Shown: piece after piece, positions 27,691 through 36,112 of the stretch | Numbering within the stretch: the stretch's first letter is position 1 | How the letters are laid out: each line of letters begins with the position of its first letter | Assembly: GCF_030717845.1 (NCBI RefSeq) | Contig: NZ_JAUZVZ010000004.1 | Span: 143,071-207,070, forward strand | Direction of reading: 5' to 3' | Source: Alkalimonas collagenimarina | GTDB lineage: Bacteria; Pseudomonadota; Gammaproteobacteria; Enterobacterales; Alteromonadaceae | Length of the DNA: 64,000 nt | Notes under the pieces: model-generated | What the model was told of the DNA's origin: nothing | What the model saw: the letters and a program-made list of their open reading frames with translations, nothing else | Databases searched by the model: none | Translations under genes and position numbers: made by a program

Positions 27691-28698
27691 TCAAATGCCA
27701 GTGGCTTCCAGCATTGCAGCCATGTGTTGCAATGCTGGCAAGCCATAAATATCGGTGGCTTGCAGCGCCAGTGGATAACGCGGCAATTTGCCAAACTCCT
27801 GAGCAATTTGCTTAAGATGAAGTTGTTCCTGCTCACGACGCTGCGCCAAAAAAGCACCATCAGCGCTTAGAGGCAATATGCGATTAACCACTAAACCAGC
27901 CAATGGAAGTTTTTCTTGCTGTAAACTTTTTACCGCCCGAGCAGTTTCTAAAATAGGCAATTTTTCTGGAGTCAGTACAAACAGTAGGGCTGATTTTTTG
28001 TCATCCAACAGTACTTCACGGGTGCGTTGCAATAAACGCTGACGAGCCAATAAGGTTTCGGTAATGGCTTTGCTACGCTCATCCATGCCAGCCGTAGCAT
28101 GTTCACTCGGGTCACCCATCGGGTTATCCAGATCGCGCCCGGCTTTAGGGGTTAAATGTTGCAGCACTCCGCCCAGTTTTTCTGAACGTTGATTCGCTTG
28201 CAACAACCCTTGAGTCCAAGCCGCCATAGCTTCTGGCAAAGTCAGCAAGCGAAGTGTATGGCCGGTTGGTGCGGTATCAAAAATCAGCAGATCATAGTCA
28301 GTGAGGCCAAGCTCTATGGTGTTTGCGATACGCTCCAGCATAGCAGCCTCCTGCGCACCGGGCGATTGACGAGTCAGCCGCATCTGTCGCTCCACTTCGG
28401 CAAACATATCGGGCCGGGTAAACCGCTTTAACTGGGCACTGACTTTGGCCAGATGCTGCTCGATTTCACGATCAGGGTCTAGTTCCAGCGCATCGAGATT
28501 CGGAGCCAATCGGGTGATGCGATCACCTATGGGAGCACGATCAAATGCATCCGAAATGCTATGGGCCGGATCGGTCGATACCAGCAGTACTTTGCTGCCT
28601 CGTTGAGCAGCCAGCACGGCCAAAGCCGAAGCAACGGTAGTTTTACCCACCCCACCTTTGCCACCAATCAGCAGCAAGCGCTGCCCTTTTAACAGCAT
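27691..28698 (-). CDS. ArsA-family ATPase of the CstA-linked operon
   Basis: This 335-residue, single-domain ATPase has the deviant Walker A IGGKGGVGKTT (about 9-20), STDPAHS, and DTAPTGHTLRLL (about 145-156), all hallmarks of the ArsA/GET3 group. No arsenic genes lie near. Position after cstA and the cory-CC-star gene suggests a role in assembly, insertion or regulation of a membrane protein rather than arsenite efflux (inference). I place the start at 28698, since the longer frame to 28746 overlaps the upstream gene deeply. Even so it overlaps the upstream stop by about 10 bases, implying coupling. Confidence 0.88.
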   Translation of the reverse strand: MLLKGQRLLLIGGKGGVGKTTVASALAVLAAQRGSKVLLVSTDPAHSISDAFDRAPIGDRITRLAPNLDALELDPDREIEQHLAKVSAQLKRFTRPDMFAEVERQMRLTRQSPGAQEAAMLERIANTIELGLTDYDLLIFDTAPTGHTLRLLTLPEAMAAWTQGLLQANQRSEKLGGVLQHLTPKAGRDLDNPMGDPSEHATAGMDERSKAITETLLARQRLLQRTREVLLDDKKSALLFVLTPEKLPILETARAVKSLQQEKLPLAGLVVNRILPLSADGAFLAQRREQEQLHLKQIAQEFGKLPRYPLALQATDIYGLPALQHMAAMLEATGI

Positions 28699-28961
28699 CG
28701 AAAGTGATCCAGCGGAGAGTGCTCCATACCCATACGTTGATGCCAATCATGAAAACGCTCCAGTAGTATAGGTTGTAGCTCCAGCGTGTAGTAACTGGCC
28801 GGGTTAGGAACTCCCATCATTTCTGAGAACACCAGTAGCATAAAAAGATCGTCCTGCTCGCGCTGTGCTCGGGCAATGGCCGAGCGATAAGGTGCATGGT
28901 ACGCCTCTTCGGCATAAAAGCTGGCTTGGCGAAACCAAGCTTTAATCGCATCCAGTTTCAT
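28689..28961 (-). CDS. cory-CC-star family small protein
   Basis: The 90-residue protein ends in Cys-Cys immediately before the stop (DHFRCC). It carries aromatic and acidic helices (WFRQASFYAEEAYHAPYR, then FSEMMGVPNPASYYTLEL). It matches my recollection of the family called cory-CC-star in public annotation, named for the terminal CC-stop and encoded with CstA-type transporters and ArsA-type ATPases; its function is unknown. Its ATG (28961-28959) overlaps the TGA of cstA (28960-28958) as ATGA, and its 3' end overlaps the ATPase start. The terminal Cys pair could bind a metal or form a disulfide (inference). Confidence 0.8.
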   Translation of the reverse strand: MKLDAIKAWFRQASFYAEEAYHAPYRSAIARAQREQDDLFMLLVFSEMMGVPNPASYYTLELQPILLERFHDWHQRMGMEHSPLDHFRCC

Positions 28962-30640
28962 GATTTGTCTACCACGGCTTTATTGGCTTTAATTTGTTTG
29001 GTTAAAGCCGAGCTTGACTCCAAAATCACCAAAATAGCAGCCGCCAAAATAATGATATCCAGCGTAAACAGGAACCAGTCTTCGTTGTCGTAAAAGCTCT
29101 TTAGCTGAATAAGTAGTCCCAACGTGGTCATGCAAAGTAGGAACAATAAGGGTGCAAGTGTGTACCACATCGGCCGTCCCAACTTGACCAGCATCACGGT
29201 AATAACCAGTAGCGTTAACCCCGCAAGCAATTGATTGGTGGTACCAAATAGTGGCCAAATCAGCATACCACCTGCTCCATCGCCACCAGCGCCAAAAGCC
29301 AGCAACAAGCAGCAGCCTACAGCCAGCAAAGTAGCGGGTAAGGTTTTTTGCATCCAGCCGATACGATAAATGCTGCCCCACTCCTGAAAGATATAACGCT
29401 GCAAGCGCAGGCCTGTATCCATGGTGGTACCAGCAAAAAGTACCACCATCACCGTAAGCAGAGTCTGTGCCATCACCGTATCAAGCCCCAACCCTTGCTG
29501 CAGAATATTGGCGCCACCGCGAATAAAAGCGGCCACTCCACCCTCACCAAAATTGTGGTAAATGGCTTGCCAATCCGCCAGGGTAGCAAAGCCTGCGCTT
29601 ACCGCAATAATGGCAGCTAGCGCTAGCGCACCTTCCCCAACCGCGCCAAAATAACCTACAAAACGTACATCAGGCTCTTTATCCAGTTGTTTGGAGGTGG
29701 TACCACTGGCAACCAAGCCATGAAAGCCAGAAATAGCGCCACAGGCAATGGTGACAAACAACAAAGGAATAAGTGAAGGTGTGCCTTCTGGCACCTCGGT
29801 ATTAAAGGCAGGCGCCACCACATCCGGGCTGGCAATCAACACCGCGCCATACAATAAGCCCAAACCAATAAACAATTGAATACCATTGATGTAATCGCGT
29901 GGTTGCAGCAACACCCACACAGGCAGCAAAGACGCAATCGCAGCGTAGACAAACAACAGCACAATCCAGCTTTGGCGATCCGACAAACCAAGCATGGTTT
30001 CTGCTGGCAAGGAGAACGGCAACATAGGGCCAAGATAAATCATGGCGTATAACGCAGAAACACCTAATACCGTAACCATCAGCAGGCCAATAACTTTACG
30101 ATATATCAACTGGCCGATAATCAGTGCTACCACAATAGCCCCCCACACCGGCAATGGAGCACTGGGGAAGTTAATCAGTTGATTGGCAATCACCACGGCA
30201 AAAACCGCATTCACCATCAAGAGCACCAGAAATATCACGATCATAAAAATACTTCGGGCGCGATTACCGACAATATCCCCCGTTAAAGCGCCTATAGAAC
30301 GTGCTTTGTTGCGACTACTCGCCCAGATGGCACCAGCATCATGCACTCCGGCAAAGAAAATAGTACCAAACACTACCCAAAGAAAAGCCGGCACCCAGCC
30401 CCAAATTACGGCGATGGCAGGGCCAAGTATCGGCGCAGCCCCAGCTACTGAGGTAAAATGATGGCCCCACAGAATGTATTTGTTGGTCGGCACATAATCG
30501 ACCCCATCCTGCAGCTCGTGCGCCGGAGTTCGAAAGTTGGGATCGACTTTAAAAATCTTTTCGCAGATAAACTTCGAGTAAACAAAATAGCCCAGCGCCA
30601 TAGCACCAAGCCCCATCAGCATTAAAAAGACCGCATTCAT
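28958..30640 (-). CDS. cstA: CstA/BtsT-type carbon starvation transporter
   Basis: This 560-residue polytopic inner-membrane protein has about 14-16 hydrophobic segments. CstA-family landmarks include the N-terminal GYFVYSKFICEKIF and YILWGHHFTSVAGAAPILGP, then VFGTIFFAGVHDAGAIWAS. CstA/BtsT proteins import peptides or pyruvate. The E. coli proteins are about 700 residues; this one belongs to the shorter form, so pyruvate versus peptide specificity is open. AGAGGTGG lies before the ATG. It heads a three-gene operon coupled by overlapping start and stop codons to cory-CC-star and an ArsA-like ATPase. Confidence 0.9.
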   Translation of the reverse strand: MNAVFLMLMGLGAMALGYFVYSKFICEKIFKVDPNFRTPAHELQDGVDYVPTNKYILWGHHFTSVAGAAPILGPAIAVIWGWVPAFLWVVFGTIFFAGVHDAGAIWASSRNKARSIGALTGDIVGNRARSIFMIVIFLVLLMVNAVFAVVIANQLINFPSAPLPVWGAIVVALIIGQLIYRKVIGLLMVTVLGVSALYAMIYLGPMLPFSLPAETMLGLSDRQSWIVLLFVYAAIASLLPVWVLLQPRDYINGIQLFIGLGLLYGAVLIASPDVVAPAFNTEVPEGTPSLIPLLFVTIACGAISGFHGLVASGTTSKQLDKEPDVRFVGYFGAVGEGALALAAIIAVSAGFATLADWQAIYHNFGEGGVAAFIRGGANILQQGLGLDTVMAQTLLTVMVVLFAGTTMDTGLRLQRYIFQEWGSIYRIGWMQKTLPATLLAVGCCLLLAFGAGGDGAGGMLIWPLFGTTNQLLAGLTLLVITVMLVKLGRPMWYTLAPLLFLLCMTTLGLLIQLKSFYDNEDWFLFTLDIIILAAAILVILESSSALTKQIKANKAVVDKS

Positions 30641-30876
30641 GCAACCACCTCTGGCTGGAGTTTTTCTTTAACCAGCATGATACAGCAGCTGGCCGATGGC
30701 AAGTATTCGACCAAGGGCGAATATATCAAAAGCCTGTGCTCCTGCAACAAAACCCCGCGCCGCTAAGGCAAATCGGCGCAATAGAGCCAAGTCTTGTGAG
30801 TGTTTAATGGTTATCATGGTTAGGCTTGTTGCACTCAAATACCATCGGCTGATAGATTAAGTCAGCAAATTCCGCA

Positions 30877-31281
30877 CTATCGCCCCGGCTCGTGGCCATC
30901 GTAGCGTGGTAATTCAGCATCTAAATCATCCCAATTGGCTCGGGATGAGACAAAATTGTGCGATAGTGGCCGTTCCGAAATATCCGAATCTAAAATACCA
31001 AGTCGAAGTCGCACTCTGTCTGGAGCCTGTTCATTACTGCTGTAAATGGGCGATGCACAAATACCACAAAAATGGCGCTTTTTACCCGGTGCGGTTTCAT
31101 AGTAACGGACGCTCTCCTGCCCACTAGTAATCAACAAACCTTTGCTGGCGACAAAACCATTGGTGGCATAAGCCGTGCCACTGCTTTTGCGACACTTTGA
31201 GCAATGGCAATGAATAACAGCGTCTATTGGCCCATGCAGCTCTAAAGTCACTTTGCCACACAGACAACTTCCCTGATACAT
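30877..31281 (-). CDS. GFA (glutathione-dependent formaldehyde-activating-like) family protein
   Basis: The 134-residue Mss4-like zinc-binding protein has the ordered cysteines GSCLCGKV, HCHCSKCRKSSG and FCGICASPIY that bind two zinc ions in the GFA fold. Enzymatic activity with formaldehyde and glutathione is established only for a few members; most are of unknown role. GAGGAAAACT precedes the ATG. It lies downstream of an unknown 90-residue gene on the same strand, 54 bases apart. The 236 bases from 30641 to 30876 hold no recognised feature. Confidence 0.88.
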   Translation of the reverse strand: MYQGSCLCGKVTLELHGPIDAVIHCHCSKCRKSSGTAYATNGFVASKGLLITSGQESVRYYETAPGKKRHFCGICASPIYSSNEQAPDRVRLRLGILDSDISERPLSHNFVSSRANWDDLDAELPRYDGHEPGR

Positions 31282-31335
31282 AGTTTTCCTCGTAATAAAT
31301 ATTACTAAAATGGCTACCGGCCCATCAGTCAGGCA

Positions 31336-31608
31336 TTACTGCACTATTTCTGTGACAGTCCGGGCATTGGCGCGCTCGATGATTTTTACCAACACGGACT
31401 GAATGGCTTCATCCTGGCGCACATCACCACTGCTACTGGTAAAGCGCTGCTCCTGGACTTCCGCGCCTTCCTCGGCAATAAAGCCCACCACCACCTCGGT
31501 GGCGCAATCGGCGGTAGTACCAAAATACGCCAAGGTAATTTGCGGGTAACCATCAAACCCTTTATTCACTTGTTTTGCGATGCGTTTTTTTGCTTTGTCC
31601 AGTTGCAT
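31336..31608 (-). CDS. Conserved-looking hypothetical protein, 90 residues
   Basis: I do not recognise this family with certainty. The protein starts with a basic helix (MQLDKAKKRIAKQVNKGF), followed by a beta-rich segment (ITLAYFGTTADCATEVVVGF) and a C-terminal helix. It is probably a small soluble cytoplasmic protein. AAGG stands about 7 bases before the ATG, and composition matches the neighbours, so it looks like a real gene. It lies between a FAD oxidoreductase and a GFA protein, both on the same strand. Confidence 0.65.
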   Translation of the reverse strand: MQLDKAKKRIAKQVNKGFDGYPQITLAYFGTTADCATEVVVGFIAEEGAEVQEQRFTSSSGDVRQDEAIQSVLVKIIERANARTVTEIVQ

Positions 31609-31700
31609 ACTGCAGCCTTACTCTGATGTGGTATGACAAAACTATACCACCAAATTGAACCGATCATCGCAATATACACCTCGAATGCCACTATCAATAC

Positions 31701-32963
31701 TCAGGGCATGTTGATAGCGTCTACCACCGCATTGGCAGAGCGCACGGCCGATTCCAGCAACGGCACACCTTCATAGGCCCAGGAGCCACAAAAGAATACT
31801 TTACGCCCAGGTTGGCGATGCCATTGGCCAAGTGCTTCATGCACCCGGGCCGTACCAGAGTGCACCACAGCGCGATCAAGCGGTACCCGGGCGATGACGG
31901 TGTCCGCTGCCGGCTCAAACAATGGGTTCCAGGTTTGAAACACCGACGTTTTGCCCTTCATGGTGGGCTCGACCTCGTTCACCCAGACAGTGAACATATT
32001 TCGCTCCAGTGCCTTATCCATCTGAAAATTCAGTGCAGTCCAGTCCTGTTTGTGTAAAGGCATAAAACGTTCGTCCTGATGCACCCAGAGCTCGCCCGAG
32101 TCGAAGCCAATGGTGCCCAGCATGGCCTTTTCACCGGCAAATTGCTTATCATCCAGAAAGCTCAACTGATTGGCTTGTGTCGCTACTATTGCCCGATCGA
32201 ACATGCCACCTTCACCGCGTTTGTTATACACCTGCACCCCATGCTCATTTTCTTCAACTTGTACCACCGGGCTACCGCTATACAAAGGCAAATCTTTGGT
32301 CAGCTCTTTTACCAGCGCCGGAGTACCGCCCTTCAGACGGCAGAGTCCACCATGATGAAGAATGCCATGCAGCAATAACAGCAATTGCGCCGCTGGCCAC
32401 TGCAACAGGTGTTTTTCTTCGCAAGTGCAAATAGTCGTCAGGATAGGCAGCACTAGCCCTCGCCAGAACAACCGATCAAAATTATGCTGCTGCAGTAATT
32501 CGCCCAGCGTGGCATCGGTCGCTGCATTGGTATTGTTATGTTCAAGCTTGCGGGTCAATCGCTGCAGTTGCCAGATACCCAGGCCTATACGCAAAGCCTT
32601 ACTGTTCAGGTAGCGCCAGGAGCCAACGAAAGGCCAGCCCAGCAACGGTAGTTCGCCACTACGAAACCAGGTATGGCGGTTGCTCCAACTGCAGGAAGTA
32701 AAGGTACGAACATCGAAAGTAGCCACGCCAACTTCTTTGGCCAATTGCAATACGCTGGGCCAGCTTGCAGGGCTCATGACGCGCAACGGCACATCCACCA
32801 GGCCACCATCAACCGTTAGCGAGTGAGCATCCATACCGTGGCTATCCTGAGCTTCAAACACAGTGACATCGTGGCCAGCACGGCGCGCCCGATACGCCGC
32901 CGCCAACCCAGCCATACCGCTGCCAATCACCGCTATGGAACAGGTATTCTCATGCTCAGCCAT
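31701..32963 (-). CDS. FAD-dependent amine-oxidase-type oxidoreductase
   Basis: From ATG 32963, preceded by AAGGAA, the 420-residue protein opens with a dinucleotide-binding fold, IAVIGSGMAGLAAAYRARRAG (about residues 10-30), ending in the acidic VFEAQD. The C-terminus has FCGSWAYEGVPLLESAVRSA, the second FAD contact typical of flavin amine oxidase/protoporphyrinogen oxidase-like and desaturase-like proteins. The substrate is unknown. The frame extends to 33014, but the later start fits the ribosome site and the family N-terminus. It follows the PhzF-like gene by 66 bases, so they may share a transcript. Confidence 0.85.
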   Translation of the reverse strand: MAEHENTCSIAVIGSGMAGLAAAYRARRAGHDVTVFEAQDSHGMDAHSLTVDGGLVDVPLRVMSPASWPSVLQLAKEVGVATFDVRTFTSCSWSNRHTWFRSGELPLLGWPFVGSWRYLNSKALRIGLGIWQLQRLTRKLEHNNTNAATDATLGELLQQHNFDRLFWRGLVLPILTTICTCEEKHLLQWPAAQLLLLLHGILHHGGLCRLKGGTPALVKELTKDLPLYSGSPVVQVEENEHGVQVYNKRGEGGMFDRAIVATQANQLSFLDDKQFAGEKAMLGTIGFDSGELWVHQDERFMPLHKQDWTALNFQMDKALERNMFTVWVNEVEPTMKGKTSVFQTWNPLFEPAADTVIARVPLDRAVVHSGTARVHEALGQWHRQPGRKVFFCGSWAYEGVPLLESAVRSANAVVDAINMP

Positions 32964-33029
32964 CGCTTTTGTTCCTTGCATATTGAATGTATGCCCAGCA
33001 CCAAAATACCACAAGCAAGGGTGTATAGC

Positions 33030-33722
33030 CTATACGCGTTCTTTCACCAGTGCGCGGATCAGAATTGCTTCAGCCGACTCTTTTTCAATCTTAAAAAAAC
33101 CACCAGCACTGGAAAGCTGGTGCGCCTGCAGTGAGGTTTTGCCTAGTTTATCAAACCAATAGGGTGCCAAAGAACACTGCGCCGACCCTGTTGCTACATC
33201 TTCGGCAATCCCCGATTTTGGCGTAAAATAACGTAGCACGTACTCGCCTGCAGCACTTTGGGCTGTCAGGATCAGTGCATGGAAGTCGTTCATTTGTTCA
33301 ATCAGCGCCAGATCTGGCTGAAAGTCCCTCACCGCCTGCCCGGATCCCAGCACCACCACTAAATCCCTGGTGCTAAACACATCCACCGGCGCAAGCCCCA
33401 GTGCTTTTAGGAAAGGCGTAATGCTACAAGGCTGAGCTTGCCAGGTTGGCAGCCTGATTTGATAGCATCCGGTTTGCTCGGTTATAACCACATTACCATG
33501 GCTACTTTGCAACAAGACCTCGTTTCGCTGAAAGCGACTGAGCAAAGCAGCACCTGCGGCTAAGCTGCCATGGCCGCACAGGTTGATTTCAGCAACCACG
33601 GTAAACCAGCGCACAAAGTGCCCGTCAGTATTTGACACGACAAAAGACGTCACTGGCTGTGCCAGCTGCTGAGCCATTGCCAGCAATTCAGCATCACTTA
33701 GCCAATGCTCCAGCACTACCAC
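33030..33722 (-). CDS. PhzF-family isomerase-like protein, probably decayed or with a non-standard start
   Basis: The 230 residues from GTG 33722 fit PhzF-type epimerase/isomerase proteins: WFTVVAEINLCGHGSLAAGA (the CGH motif) in the middle and GIAEDVATGSAQCSLAPYWF near the end. The family N-terminus continues upstream in the same frame to about 33782 (SIYDVF, then DKPASGNPCAVV), yet no ATG, GTG or TTG occurs between 33723 and the in-frame TGA at 33854-33852. The usual catalytic Glu (SETAF type) is Val in PVTSF (codon GTG at 33651-33653), one base from GAG. It may use ATT or ATC as start, or be a decaying gene. The rest of the frame is intact. Confidence 0.7.
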   Translation of the reverse strand: MVVLEHWLSDAELLAMAQQLAQPVTSFVVSNTDGHFVRWFTVVAEINLCGHGSLAAGAALLSRFQRNEVLLQSSHGNVVITEQTGCYQIRLPTWQAQPCSITPFLKALGLAPVDVFSTRDLVVVLGSGQAVRDFQPDLALIEQMNDFHALILTAQSAAGEYVLRYFTPKSGIAEDVATGSAQCSLAPYWFDKLGKTSLQAHQLSSAGGFFKIEKESAEAILIRALVKERV

Positions 33723-33932
33723 AGCACAAGGGTTGCCAGAGGCAGGTTTATCAGCAGCGTTATTGCAGAAAACATCGTAAATAGAAGCGTTGATACAGCA
33801 CCATCCTTGATTGAGTTGTTGGCAGAGTAAAACGATAGCTAAGAGGAACGCTCAGTGCCTTCAGCTTGCGTTAAAATCTGTACCATACTGTAATTATTGG
33901 ATAAAAACTACTGAAGTTAATTTTTAAGCCCG

Positions 33933-34499
33933 CTAGTGGCTGGCGGCAAATTGTTTTACCAGGCCAGCAACCCGCTGCCCCAGATAGTACGCTGTACGTA
34001 AATCCGTTTCGTGCACCTTGCCATCCGCCGATTGAGCAATTAAACCCGATTGTGCCCCCAGCCGATTGCGCTGCTCTGCATCGTAGCCACCAGGCAGATC
34101 CAGACTGGCCCACAGCATGCCATGCTGGCTGGCGAAGACTTGCAGGTACTGGATGGTACTTAACTGATCGCCACTTAGATTTACCCCAATGGTAAAGCCT
34201 GCGGCAATTTTATCAGCCCATACTTTTTCGGCCCATAGCTCGCCTGTGGCATCGGCAAAAGCTTTAAATTGGGCCGAAACAGAGCCCATATAGGTGGGCG
34301 AACCAAACACCAGCGCATCAGCACTGGTTAATTGCTGCAGCAACCCGGTATTGCGAAAACGCCCTTCCACAATATCTGCACCAACAATTTCAGCCTGAAT
34401 CACTTCCACACCAGGCTGCTGTGCTGCCCCCTCAGCAATAGTCTGGGCTAGCTGCTTAGTACTACCTGTAGCGGAATGAAAAACAACAGCAACTTTCAT
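33933..34499 (-). CDS. Flavodoxin/WrbA-like NAD(P)H:quinone oxidoreductase family protein
   Basis: The 188-residue flavodoxin fold is shown by VVFHSATGSTKQLAQTI (FMN phosphate loop, about 5-20) and ADALVFGSPTYMGSVSAQFK (about 82-100), typical of WrbA/NADPH-FMN reductase relatives. It probably reduces quinones with two electrons, protecting from redox cycling. Its ATG overlaps the TAA of the VOC gene by one base (TAATG), so both form an operon. The promoter upstream of that operon contains an 18-bp sox box, so induction by SoxR under redox-cycling stress is expected. Confidence 0.87.
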   Translation of the reverse strand: MKVAVVFHSATGSTKQLAQTIAEGAAQQPGVEVIQAEIVGADIVEGRFRNTGLLQQLTSADALVFGSPTYMGSVSAQFKAFADATGELWAEKVWADKIAAGFTIGVNLSGDQLSTIQYLQVFASQHGMLWASLDLPGGYDAEQRNRLGAQSGLIAQSADGKVHETDLRTAYYLGQRVAGLVKQFAASH

Positions 34500-34954
34500 T
34501 ACATCACCTCCTGCTGCTGTGCGTGTTGCAAATTCATTTCCCGATTTAGATTGCGCTCGGCCGGCATATCACTCAGATACTCCACAAACTCCACTTCAAA
34601 ACCAGCCGGGTCGATAAAGTAGACGTTTTTACGAAATGGCTCCGTAGAGCCCGCTTTGGCAATGGCATAACCAGCGTTATTTAACCGGGCAATCACGGCA
34701 TCAAGATTAGCAGTAACATAAGCAAAATGTGCCAACCCGACGCTATGGCCTTCCAGTTCACGGTTTCCGCCTTCGCCGTTATCGCTTAGTGCCAGATAAT
34801 GATAATCATCGCCAAAGTGCAGCCATTTTCGTGGCTTGCCATACCAATCGCCGTAGCCCTTATCCCGTACCCGCCAATGCGGAAAAGCTGCCCGGTAAAA
34901 TTTCAGCATGGCATCGATATCAGTCACCACCAGGTTCACATGTTCTAAGTACAT
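34499..34954 (-). CDS. VOC-family (glyoxalase/dioxygenase-like) protein, SoxR-regulon candidate
   Basis: The 151-residue protein has the paired beta-alpha-beta-beta-beta modules of the vicinal oxygen chelate fold: MYLEHVNLVVTDIDAMLKFY at the start, GLAHFAYVTANLDAVIARL in the middle and YFIDPAGFEVEFVEY near the end. Metal-ligand candidates are His5, His near residue 75 and the Glu of EVEFVE. Members act as glyoxalases, dioxygenases or antibiotic-binding proteins; which one is open. AAGGAG lies before the ATG. It is first in a two-gene operon with a flavodoxin-like reductase, under a SoxR-type promoter. Confidence 0.85.
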   Translation of the reverse strand: MYLEHVNLVVTDIDAMLKFYRAAFPHWRVRDKGYGDWYGKPRKWLHFGDDYHYLALSDNGEGGNRELEGHSVGLAHFAYVTANLDAVIARLNNAGYAIAKAGSTEPFRKNVYFIDPAGFEVEFVEYLSDMPAERNLNREMNLQHAQQQEVM

Positions 34955-34983
34955 AAAAGTCTCCTTGCATTAAGTCGACCGTC

Positions 34984-35014
34984 AGGTTAAAACCTCAACA
35001 ATGATTGAGGTAAA
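34984..35014 (-). promoter_or_regulatory. SoxR-type promoter with 18-bp sox box
   Basis: CCTCAACAATGATTGAGG at 34993-35010 is an inverted repeat with 6-base arms like the E. coli sox box (CCTCAA and TTGAGG). Read on the minus strand, TTTACC (35014-35009) and TAACCT (34989-34984) are 19 bases apart with the box between them, the overlong spacer typical of MerR-family activation. It should drive the VOC-flavodoxin operon, and it also covers the upstream side of soxR. The -10 is weak, fitting an activator-dependent promoter. Confidence 0.85.
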
Positions 35015-35056
35015 GTGTTTTTTGAAAAAAAAGCTGAAAAAATTCAGGAGCAAATG

Positions 35057-35536
35057 ATGACAGAAGCTATCTGGAGTGTCGGTGTGGTGGCAAAACGTTG
35101 TGGGGTAAAAGTCAGTACGCTGCATTTTTACGAGCAACAAGGCCTGATCCAAAGCTGGCGTAATGCCGGCAATCAACGGCGCTACAAACCAGAAGTGCTG
35201 CGGCGGATTTCGGTGATCAAAGCAGCGCAGAAAGTCGGCGTCAGCCTGGAGGAGATTAAGCAGGCTTTCTTATCCTTACCCAATAACCGTACCCCAACGC
35301 TGGAAGACTGGCAGCTGCTTTCCAAAAACTGGCAACGCATGCTGGATGGCCGCATTGCCTACTTGCAAACACTGCGCAACAACCTGACCGGCTGCATCGG
35401 CTGCGGCTGCCTTAGCATGGCCAAATGCCCGCTTTACAACCCAGACGATACACTGGCAGCCTCAGGCAGCGGCCCGGTGATCCTGGATCAGGCAGAGCAA
35501 GAGGCATTGGCCAAAAAACCTGAAGCCAGCGATTAA
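35057..35536 (+). CDS. soxR: Redox-sensitive transcriptional activator SoxR
   Basis: The 159-residue MerR-family regulator has an N-terminal winged helix (VGVVAKRCGVKVSTLHFYEQ, about 8-27), a dimerisation helix, and the [2Fe-2S] cluster motif CIGCGCLSMAKCPLYNPDD. Its Cys113, Cys116, Cys118 and Cys124 match the SoxR spacing. Oxidation of the cluster by redox-cycling compounds activates target promoters. GGAG stands 6-7 bases before ATG 35057; starts at 35015 and 35054 are less likely. The divergent neighbour operon carries a sox box, and no soxS gene is present here. Direct SoxR control without SoxS is therefore the natural reading, as in many non-enteric bacteria. Confidence 0.96.
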   Translation: MTEAIWSVGVVAKRCGVKVSTLHFYEQQGLIQSWRNAGNQRRYKPEVLRRISVIKAAQKVGVSLEEIKQAFLSLPNNRTPTLEDWQLLSKNWQRMLDGRIAYLQTLRNNLTGCIGCGCLSMAKCPLYNPDDTLAASGSGPVILDQAEQEALAKKPEASD

Positions 35537-35667
35537 ATTCTGTTGGCGGCTTTCGCTGCAGGAAGACTTAGGCTTGCCATTCGCATGCCACTGTTCTTTA
35601 CTGAACAGATCCCAGGCTAAAAGATAAACTGACGGCTGAAACAATACAGCCCAAGGATTATAAAGAC

Positions 35668-36027
35668 ATGACCTACGACGAGTTTAATCAATTTTGCGGT
35701 GCTTTTCCTGCAACCAGCTATGTGATGCAATGGGGGAACTCCCACGTCTGGAAAGTGGCTGGTAAGGTGTTTGCGATTGGCGGCTGGAGCAAAGCTCAAC
35801 AGCCAGCTTATACCTTTAAAACCTCAGAGCTGAACTATGAATTCCTTTGCCAAAAAGATGGCTATATCCCCGCCCCCTACTTTGCCAATCGCGGCATGAA
35901 GTGGATCCAACAAACGGATACAGCAGGCCCGCTGGATGAAGAGCTCAGGTATTATTTATCTGAGTCCTACCAGTTGGTGGTGGCGGGTTTAAGTAAGTCG
36001 AAGCAAAAAGAAATAGGATCCCAGTAA
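35668..36027 (+). CDS. MmcQ/YjbR family protein
   Basis: The 119-residue protein starts MTYDEFNQFCGAFPATSYVM and contains WKVAGKVFAIGGW and a late MKWIQ, the pattern of YjbR (DUF419) proteins with a CyaY-like alpha/beta fold and basic surface. Some are called DNA-binding, but function is not settled. AAGGA lies about 10 bases before the ATG. It stands alone between soxR and the metal-efflux operon, which runs the other way. Confidence 0.87.
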   Translation: MTYDEFNQFCGAFPATSYVMQWGNSHVWKVAGKVFAIGGWSKAQQPAYTFKTSELNYEFLCQKDGYIPAPYFANRGMKWIQQTDTAGPLDEELRYYLSESYQLVVAGLSKSKQKEIGSQ

Positions 36028-36112
36028 ACTCACGCTGAAGTACGATGAAATGAACGGCCAGAACCATGCAGTAACAAAGTACTTTTGCTACTGCATGGCT
36101 AATACGCTGCGT

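Noticed and set aside
33871..34113. Open frame of 80 codons overlapping the flavodoxin gene on the same strand
   Set aside because: It is a shifted-frame shadow of the clear flavodoxin-like gene.
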